Positions 20,981-25,876 of a stretch of DNA of 25,876 bases are shown one piece after another. The DNA is from a virus. Location of the stretch: positions 1-25,876 of IMG/VR virus record IMGVR_UViG_3300031749_000032; one strand, 5' to 3'. The position numbers and the translations under genes were made by a program. Each line of letters begins with the position of its first letter. The first letter of the stretch is position 1. Under the pieces are notes generated by a model that saw nothing but the letters and a program-made list of their open reading frames with translations, ran no database searches and was not told the origin of the DNA.

Positions 20981-21267
20981 GCGATCTTAAGCCAGGTGTA
21001 TTTGCGGTTGTTCTCGGAAATTCCAAGTATGCGGGGATGATCGTGGAATTGATCAAGCCAGCCCCGGAACGTGATTTCCTTCTTCCTGACGGCGAATGGC
21101 ATCACGGATGCGACGGTGACGGTTGGGTCTTGAGGTTTCAAAAGAAAGTCACCGCTCCATTTGGGCAAACCACCAGGAAGACATATTACGGCGTGGGAAG
21201 CGCATCAAAACTTCAGGCTGTTTATCTTGGGGCTGATGCAGAAAAAGCGTTCAGGAAAAAATCATGA
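20977..21267 (+). CDS. Hypothetical 96-residue early protein
   Basis: The gene starts at ATG 20977, overlapping the TGA of the membrane protein (ATGA), rather than at earlier starts that run out of frame with it. The product (SDLKPGVFAVVLGNSKYAG..., WHHGCDGDGWVLRFQKKV, YYGVGSASKLQAVYLG) looks like a small beta-barrel with a glycine-rich strand order, like an SH3-type or KOW-like fold. No family is recognised. Its gene overlaps the next by four bases. Confidence 0.6.
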   Translation: MSDLKPGVFAVVLGNSKYAGMIVELIKPAPERDFLLPDGEWHHGCDGDGWVLRFQKKVTAPFGQTTRKTYYGVGSASKLQAVYLGADAEKAFRKKS

Positions 21268-21521
21268 CCATTTCCGCTGTCTCTCATCTTCTCGCCGCCC
21301 TCGATGAAGAGCTTGTGAGGAACGAAGCCGAATTCGCCAGGCTGATCAGCCTGCACCGGATGAACAGCATAGACATCGCAAGGAAGCAGGGCGAGAACGA
21401 ACAGATATTCCGCGAGCTGCAGGTTCTATTCGCCAAGCAGACGGCGATCCAGGAGGCGCTGGGAATCGCAAGGCAGACCCCGCATCCGTTTTATTCAATC
21501 AATGGAGGAAAAGCAGCATGA
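21264..21521 (+). CDS. Hypothetical 85-residue helical protein
   Basis: The start overlaps the preceding stop by ATGA and the end overlaps the YqaJ-type gene in the same way. The product is almost all helix with heptad-like spacing (ALDEELVRNEAEFARLISLH and GENEQIFRELQVLFAKQTAIQ), so a short coiled coil is likely. The position next to the recombinase suggests an accessory role in recombination or in inhibiting host RecBCD, but nothing in the sequence proves this. Confidence 0.6.
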   Translation: MTISAVSHLLAALDEELVRNEAEFARLISLHRMNSIDIARKQGENEQIFRELQVLFAKQTAIQEALGIARQTPHPFYSINGGKAA

Positions 21522-22420
21522 ACGCACCAATGAATGCGAGCCTCGATCGCCAGAAATACCTGGGCGGATCGGATGTCGCAGCGATTCTGGGGATTTCACC
21601 TTGGAAAACCGCCCTCGATGTCTATCTGGACAAGGTTCAGGGTCGCGTGGAAATCACCGATCCTGACCGGGTGAAGATCCTGACGCGTGGCAAGCGCATG
21701 GAGCCCTATGTCATCGACCTCTTGGCTGAGGAAACGGGGCTTGAGATCGTCGCTAGGGGAAACCGCTACATCGATGCAGAATACGGCTTCATTGCCGCCG
21801 AGATCGACGCAGAAGCATCCAGCGGCGAGAACATCGAGATCAAGACCGTCAGCCCATTCAAGGCGAAGGAATGGGGCGAAGTGAAAACCGACGAAATTCC
21901 CCTGCATTATGCCGCCCAGGCCATGCACGGTCTGATGGTGACAGACAAGGATGTCTGCGTGTTCGGCGTCCTGATCGGGGCCGACGATTTCCGCACCTAC
22001 CGAATCGAACGCGACGATATCACCATCCAGGCAATCCGAGAAAAGGAGGTTGAATTCTGGGGTCGCGTGCAGCGCATGGAAGCGCCGGAGCCTTCTTCTG
22101 TCGAGGACATCAAGCGGCTTTATGGCAAGGATGCCGGGCTGTTTATCGAAGCCTCTCAGGAAATCCAGGCCGACTTGATCGCGCTAAAGGCCTTGAAGGA
22201 CGAGGCGAAGCAGATCAACGCGCTGATCGAGGCGCGGGAGGATCGCATCAAGATTTTCATGGCGGACGCGGCAATCCTGACCATGCATGGCATGCAGGTC
22301 GCCAGCTGGAAATCTGGCATACAAAACCGATTCGATTCCAAGGCATTCGAAGCGGCGCACCCAGACCTGGCAGCGCAATTTCGCAAGACCATCGAAACCC
22401 GGACTTTCCGGATCAAATAG
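21518..22420 (+). CDS. YqaJ-type viral exonuclease
   Basis: A 300-residue PD-(D/E)xK exonuclease of the YqaJ/lambda Exo group, which degrades one strand from double-strand ends to prepare for annealing by RecT. Family marks are 'LGGSDVAAILGISPWKTALDVYL' near 15-37, an acid at D97 (AEIDAEA), the ExK pair E107/K109 (IEIKTVS), and Gln 134 in 'HYAAQAMHGLM'. The C-terminal half is a helical region with 'LKALKDEAKQINALIEAREDRIK'. A GGAGG site precedes the ATG. It is followed 12 bases later by recT, the classical pair. Confidence 0.9.
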   Translation: MNAPMNASLDRQKYLGGSDVAAILGISPWKTALDVYLDKVQGRVEITDPDRVKILTRGKRMEPYVIDLLAEETGLEIVARGNRYIDAEYGFIAAEIDAEASSGENIEIKTVSPFKAKEWGEVKTDEIPLHYAAQAMHGLMVTDKDVCVFGVLIGADDFRTYRIERDDITIQAIREKEVEFWGRVQRMEAPEPSSVEDIKRLYGKDAGLFIEASQEIQADLIALKALKDEAKQINALIEAREDRIKIFMADAAILTMHGMQVASWKSGIQNRFDSKAFEAAHPDLAAQFRKTIETRTFRIK

Positions 22421-22432
22421 GAGGAAGCAGCC

Positions 22433-23329
22433 ATGTCATCCGCACAAGCACTTCGAGAAGTGGCAACAGGCGAGGGAAAGAACCCTGTCATCGCATTCCG
22501 CTCTTTCCTGGAAAAGCAAAAGGCCCAGCTGGCCGCCGCGCTTCCCAAGCATCTGACCCCAGATCGCATGATCCGTCTGGCTACAACCGAATTCGCCAAG
22601 AATCCGAGGCTGCAGAAATGCGACCCGTTGACGGTATTCGGATCGATCATCCAGGCATCGCAGTTGGGACTCGAAATCGGGGTTCTTGGACAGGCCTATC
22701 TGGTGCCCTTCAACAACCGCAAAAAGGGAACCATCGAGGCGCAATTCATTCCCGGCTACAAGGGGCTGATTGCCCTTGCCAGGCGATCCGGTGAAGTGAC
22801 CAGCATTGAGACCCACATCGTCTATGAAAATGACGATTTTGACTTGAGACTGGGCATCGACTCCAACGTCAAGCATATTCCCTACCTTGACGGAGACCGC
22901 GGCAAGATCAGGCTTGTCTACGGGGTCGCCAAGTTCAAGGACGGTGGCCACCACTTCGAATGGATGAGCATTCAGGATGTGAACAAGATCCGCGCCAGAT
23001 CGAAGTCGGCCGATGATGGCCCGTGGGTAACGGACTATGAGCAGATGGTTCGGAAAACCCTGATCCGCCGCATGGCGAACTACCTGCCCATGTCCATCGA
23101 AATGGCGAACGCCATCCAGATCGGCGACGCAGTCGACGAAGGCAAAAAGGCATCTCTGGACGGCGATTTCGTGATCATCGAGGGTGAAGGGGAAGGTCAT
23201 CACGATACAGAGCAGTCTGGAAAGGGCGCCAAAGAGGATGAAACCACCAAGACTTTCGCCCAAGTCGACGGCGAACATCCCGGTAAAGAAGCCGAAGCAG
23301 GCCAGACTGGCCAGATGAACCTGGAGTAA
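22433..23329 (+). CDS. recT: RecT single-strand annealing protein
   Basis: A 298-residue RecT-family protein that anneals the single strands left by the exonuclease. The family region is at about 30-240, with 'RMIRLATTEFAKNPRLQKCDPLTVFGSIIQASQLGLEIG', then 'AYLVPFNNRK' and 'FIPGYKGLIALARRSGEV' and a 'TDYEQMVRKTLIRRMANYLP' helix. The C-terminus is acidic and disordered, as in many RecT proteins, which may contact host SSB. A GGAGG site lies 10 bases before the ATG. The pair with the YqaJ-type gene is a full two-component recombination set. Confidence 0.92.
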   Translation: MSSAQALREVATGEGKNPVIAFRSFLEKQKAQLAAALPKHLTPDRMIRLATTEFAKNPRLQKCDPLTVFGSIIQASQLGLEIGVLGQAYLVPFNNRKKGTIEAQFIPGYKGLIALARRSGEVTSIETHIVYENDDFDLRLGIDSNVKHIPYLDGDRGKIRLVYGVAKFKDGGHHFEWMSIQDVNKIRARSKSADDGPWVTDYEQMVRKTLIRRMANYLPMSIEMANAIQIGDAVDEGKKASLDGDFVIIEGEGEGHHDTEQSGKGAKEDETTKTFAQVDGEHPGKEAEAGQTGQMNLE

Positions 23330-23333
23330 TGCC

Positions 23334-23798
23334 ATGGCCATCGATCTCGACAATGCCGTCGCCAGCATCAAGCATTTAAACATCAGGAAGGAAGGTCCGG
23401 AGGATGACAAGGTTCTGGCCGTCGACATGAAGCTGGAAATCACCGCTGCAGCGGACGACATCCTCCCCTACTTCGACCCCGCACTTCGCCATTTTCTTTT
23501 CAATTATGAAACGAACCAGGTGCGCTTCAAGAGCATGGGCGCGATCAACTGGACCGGGGAAATGTTGAACATGGAAATGGAGATACATGGCCTGGAATTC
23601 AGGAACGTGAGGATTTCCAAGTTCATGATCGAGCCGAAGATGGAGAAGGAAGAGAAATTCGTCCACTTGACTCTCTCGGCAACTTTCCAGCCAGATGGTC
23701 GCAATGTTGCCCTGCTTGCGGAAAGTGTTCAGGAGAGCGGCCAGATCATCATTCGGCCGATGAACCAGCAGCTGTTTGATGAAAGGGCGCCAGCATGA
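23334..23798 (+). CDS. Hypothetical protein of the recombination operon
   Basis: A 154-residue protein between recT and the ATPase gene. The sequence is beta-rich with long strand-like repeats (KVLAVDMKLEITAAADDIL; GAINWTGEMLNMEMEIHGLEF; KFVHLTLSATFQPDGRNVALL). A start at 23334 has CTGGAG eight bases before it, and the stop overlaps the next gene by ATGA. Its place suggests a partner of the recombination system, possibly an SSB-like or nuclease-accessory factor. It has no known motif and I cannot name the family with confidence. Confidence 0.65.
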   Translation: MAIDLDNAVASIKHLNIRKEGPEDDKVLAVDMKLEITAAADDILPYFDPALRHFLFNYETNQVRFKSMGAINWTGEMLNMEMEIHGLEFRNVRISKFMIEPKMEKEEKFVHLTLSATFQPDGRNVALLAESVQESGQIIIRPMNQQLFDERAPA

Positions 23799-25528
23799 AA
23801 ATTACCCACATCATCGCCGAGAATTTCCTCGGCATCCGAAGCGTTGACGTGAAGCTTTCGCGCCAGATATCGATCTTTGCCGGGGCGAATCACTCCGGGA
23901 AGTCCAGCCTGCAGGAGGCTGTCAGGCATGCCATGGTTGGAGAGAGCGTCAGGATCGCCCAGAAAAAAGACTACGGGCGCATCATTTCCGAAGGTGCAGA
24001 CTCCGGTTTTGCGGAGGTAGAGTGCCACGGGGAGAAGTTCTCGATCGCCTTTCCCGCGGGAAAGGGCGCGCACAGCCAGAACGATTTTCTTCCCTACGTG
24101 CTCGACGCGCAGCGCTTCGCCGGACTTCCTGATGACCAGCGGCGACAATTCCTGTTCGGCCTGATGGGTCTGAAAGCCGCAGGCCAAGCCGTCAAAGAAC
24201 GACTGCAGGCCAAAGGGCTGAACATGGAAAAGGTCGAGATCGTCTTCCCCTTGCTGCGCTCCGGATTCGATGCCGCCGAGAAAGAAGCTGCAGCAAAGGC
24301 TCGGGACGCGAAAGCCTCGTGGAAAACCGCCACCGGAGGCGAGACCTGGGGGAAAGACAAGGCCGAGGGCTGGGCACCGAAGGCGATCGACGTCGAGAAG
24401 GCGCTCGACGTCGAGAAGGCGCAAAAGCTCTACGAGAATGCCAAGGGGCGCCTTGAGGAATTCGACGCGCAGATTGAGGACATATCCCAACAGATCGGGA
24501 TCGCCAAGGCCCTCGAACAGCGCATCAAGGCGAACCTGCAAACCCGGTCAAATCTCGAGGAAAACGCTGGCAAGTTCGCCCGTATTCAGGACAAGCTGAA
24601 CCGGGACGAAGTAGAGCTGAAGGAATGGGAGCAAAAACTCGAAAAGCTGAGAGCATCCAGAAAATCGCAAGATGCTCTCCCGTGCCCGTGCTGCAACGAA
24701 ATGCTGATGTTCTTCGACGGCAAGCTGGTCAAGGCCTCCATGCATGCGTATGGAACAGAAGACGACCTCGCGAAGATCCCAGAATGTGAGAAAGCGGTCG
24801 ACCTGTTAAAGAAGGCGGTCGCCAACGGCAAGCGCGACCTCGAGGAGGCCAACCGTGCGGCAGAGAAGCTCAAGGAGATAGACGCCGAAAAAACCGAAAT
24901 TCCAGACACCGCTGCGCTGCAGACAAAGATTGATGAGTTCAACGACCAGCGCCGGTCGTGGCGAGCCGATTCCGAGAAATACAAAGAGGCTGCCGAAGCC
25001 GCTGCATCGCGCGAATCCACAACCCAGAAAGCCGCGCAGCTTCACAAGAGCGTCGTGGAGTGGCTCGCGATCGCCGACGCGCTCTCCCCCTCCGGAATCC
25101 CAGGAGAAATGCTGGCCGAAGCACTGGGGCCAATCAATGAGCGTCTCGCGCATTCGGCGAACGAGGCTCAATGGCTGCGCATCAATATCGGCAAGGACAT
25201 GAGCATCTATGCAGCTGAGGAAGGCGCTTCGCCGCGCCCATATGCACTGCTTTCCGAATCCGAGAAGTGGCGCGTGGATGCCATGATCGCCGAGGCCATT
25301 TCCCATATTTCCGGCATGAAGCTGCTGGTGCTTGATCGCTTCGACGTGCTTGACCTGAAAGGTCGCGGACAGATGATCGTCTGGATGCACAGTCTTGCCC
25401 TCAAGGGAGAAATCGACACCGCGCTCATTTTCGGCACCATGAAAGCGCTTCCGTCCGGATTACCGGGCACGGTCGAGGCACTCTGGCTCGAGGATGGCAT
25501 TCTCACAAATCTTCAACAAGCCGCTTAA
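23795..25528 (+). CDS. SbcC/Rad50-like ATPase with CxxC hook
   Basis: A 577-residue SMC-type ATPase. The N-terminal ATPase lobe has Walker A GANHSGKSS at 30-38. Long coiled-coil arms (about 150-290 and 315-410) flank a small CPCC motif near 297-300, a possible zinc hook as in Rad50. The C-terminal lobe has an ABC-type signature LSESEKWRV near 485 and a Walker B-like LLVLDRFDVLD near 510, in which the usual glutamate after the Asp is replaced by Arg. It is shorter than SbcC (about 1050) and lies after recT, so it may handle ends with a nuclease partner. The gene overlaps the previous one by four bases. Confidence 0.8.
   Translation: MKITHIIAENFLGIRSVDVKLSRQISIFAGANHSGKSSLQEAVRHAMVGESVRIAQKKDYGRIISEGADSGFAEVECHGEKFSIAFPAGKGAHSQNDFLPYVLDAQRFAGLPDDQRRQFLFGLMGLKAAGQAVKERLQAKGLNMEKVEIVFPLLRSGFDAAEKEAAAKARDAKASWKTATGGETWGKDKAEGWAPKAIDVEKALDVEKAQKLYENAKGRLEEFDAQIEDISQQIGIAKALEQRIKANLQTRSNLEENAGKFARIQDKLNRDEVELKEWEQKLEKLRASRKSQDALPCPCCNEMLMFFDGKLVKASMHAYGTEDDLAKIPECEKAVDLLKKAVANGKRDLEEANRAAEKLKEIDAEKTEIPDTAALQTKIDEFNDQRRSWRADSEKYKEAAEAAASRESTTQKAAQLHKSVVEWLAIADALSPSGIPGEMLAEALGPINERLAHSANEAQWLRINIGKDMSIYAAEEGASPRPYALLSESEKWRVDAMIAEAISHISGMKLLVLDRFDVLDLKGRGQMIVWMHSLALKGEIDTALIFGTMKALPSGLPGTVEALWLEDGILTNLQQAA
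24387..24421. repeat. Tandem 17-bp repeat inside the ATPase gene
   Basis: TCGACGTCGAGAAGGCG occurs twice at 24387-24403 and 24405-24421, an 18-base period. It keeps the frame and duplicates six residues (DVEKA-type) at the start of a coiled-coil arm. It looks like a recent slip-type duplication. Confidence 0.7.
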
Positions 25529-25545
25529 CACTCAAAGGAGCCAAT

Positions 25546-25876
25546 ATGAATCATCCTAACGAAATCACCACAATTCTCGGAACCGTGATGGACGGCGGCT
25601 TCTACGCCGGACGCATCATGATCGATGACCAGGCCTTCGCGTTGATCGTGGCGCCCAAGTCCGAAGGCGAACATGCCCCGTCCATCTGGATCGACGACTA
25701 CAAGGACGTGCCGGGGGCACTGTCGTATAACGACGGACTCGCCAACACCAAGGCCATGGCCGCAGCTGGAAGCGATCTTGCGCAATGGGCGCTCGACCTC
25801 CGGATCGCTGGACACGCCGACTGGTATATCCCTGCGGTCGACGAGATCGAGGTCATCTACCGCAACTTGAAACCCG
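25546..25876 (+). CDS. DUF1566-like protein, partial at window end
   Basis: An ATG at 25546 with AAGGAG eight bases before it opens a frame that stays open to the end of the window (110 codons seen). The sequence has 'DLAQWALDLRIAGHADWYIPAVDEIEVIYRNLKP' split over the C-terminal part, matching the 'W..(L)..G..DW.(L)P...EL' core of DUF1566/C-type-lectin-like domains. It resembles the early gene at 20166 in type though not closely in sequence. Its function is unknown, and the remainder lies outside the window. Confidence 0.7.
   Translation, partial: MNHPNEITTILGTVMDGGFYAGRIMIDDQAFALIVAPKSEGEHAPSIWIDDYKDVPGALSYNDGLANTKAMAAAGSDLAQWALDLRIAGHADWYIPAVDEIEVIYRNLKP

Noticed and set aside
22436-23461. 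Minus-strand 341-codon open frame opposite recT
   Set aside because: RecT is certain on the plus strand with a proper ribosome site, and the opposite frame has no start signal.
23729-24541. Minus-strand 270-codon open frame opposite the ATPase gene
   Set aside because: It is a shadow of the SMC-type gene. Leu/Gly-rich low-information sequence results from the coiled-coil codons.
1-25876. tRNA genes, insertion sequences, integrase and attachment sites
   Set aside because: I looked for tRNA arms, transposase motifs, terminal inverted repeats and a tyrosine or serine recombinase and saw none. This is by eye only.

Overview
The window is a 25.9 kb piece of a temperate, contractile-tailed (myovirus) phage or prophage. 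Its gene order is lambda-like. The likely host is a Gram-negative proteobacterium, perhaps a betaproteobacterium. That host guess rests on moderately high GC, E. coli-like -35/-10 promoters, AGGAG ribosome sites, a YdaS-type Cro analogue, a DUF1376-type replication protein, NinB and RusA. No integrase, lysis, baseplate or tail-fibre gene, tRNA gene or CRISPR array is visible, so the window is an internal fragment.

Left part (1-11442, all minus strand): the packaging and morphogenesis operon, read from right to left. The order is small terminase, large terminase, portal, two small proteins, a prohead protease fused to a scaffold-like domain, major capsid protein, a run of head-tail connector and neck proteins, tail sheath and tail tube. 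A further gene begins at the left edge. Genes are packed with ATGA or TAATG overlaps. Terminator-like hairpins with tetraloops sit just upstream of the two genes expected to be most expressed, capsid and sheath.

Middle (11443-17940, minus strand): a short late-control region, then the early/delayed-early operon. The control region has a strong promoter whose spacer is a 19-bp palindrome, followed within about 20 bp by an intrinsic terminator. This resembles lambda pR'/tR'. Upstream are a Q-like regulator, several small nin-like genes, RusA, an HNH nuclease, NinB, a PAPS-reductase-like PP-loop protein split by a -1 frameshift at a slippery A7 run, three tiny genes including a 24-residue membrane peptide, a DnaC-like helicase loader, an O-like replication protein carrying GTCCC/GGGAC iteron-like repeats inside its coding sequence, and a CII-like activator.

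Immunity region (17806-19462): a YdaS/Cro-like gene read leftward, a short HTH repressor without a LexA-type protease domain read rightward, and a membrane-anchored Mrr-type nuclease. Two divergent promoters flank them. Each has the same architecture: a TTGACA -35 placed between two copies of an AGGCATTGCCT operator. A repressor bound at four operators could therefore shut both early operons.

Right part (19463-25876, plus strand): the second early operon, equivalent to lambda pL. It holds two small unknown genes, a 230-base structured region that may be a non-coding RNA or leader, several small proteins (two with a membrane segment), a YqaJ-type exonuclease, a RecT annealing protein, an unknown protein, an SbcC/Rad50-like ATPase with a CxxC hook, and a DUF1566-like protein cut by the window end.

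The parts fit one programme. The repressor holds both promoters off. On induction, the leftward transcript makes Cro, CII, replication and nin functions, and the rightward one makes the recombination set. The Q-like protein then opens the late operon by read-through of the terminator in front of terS.
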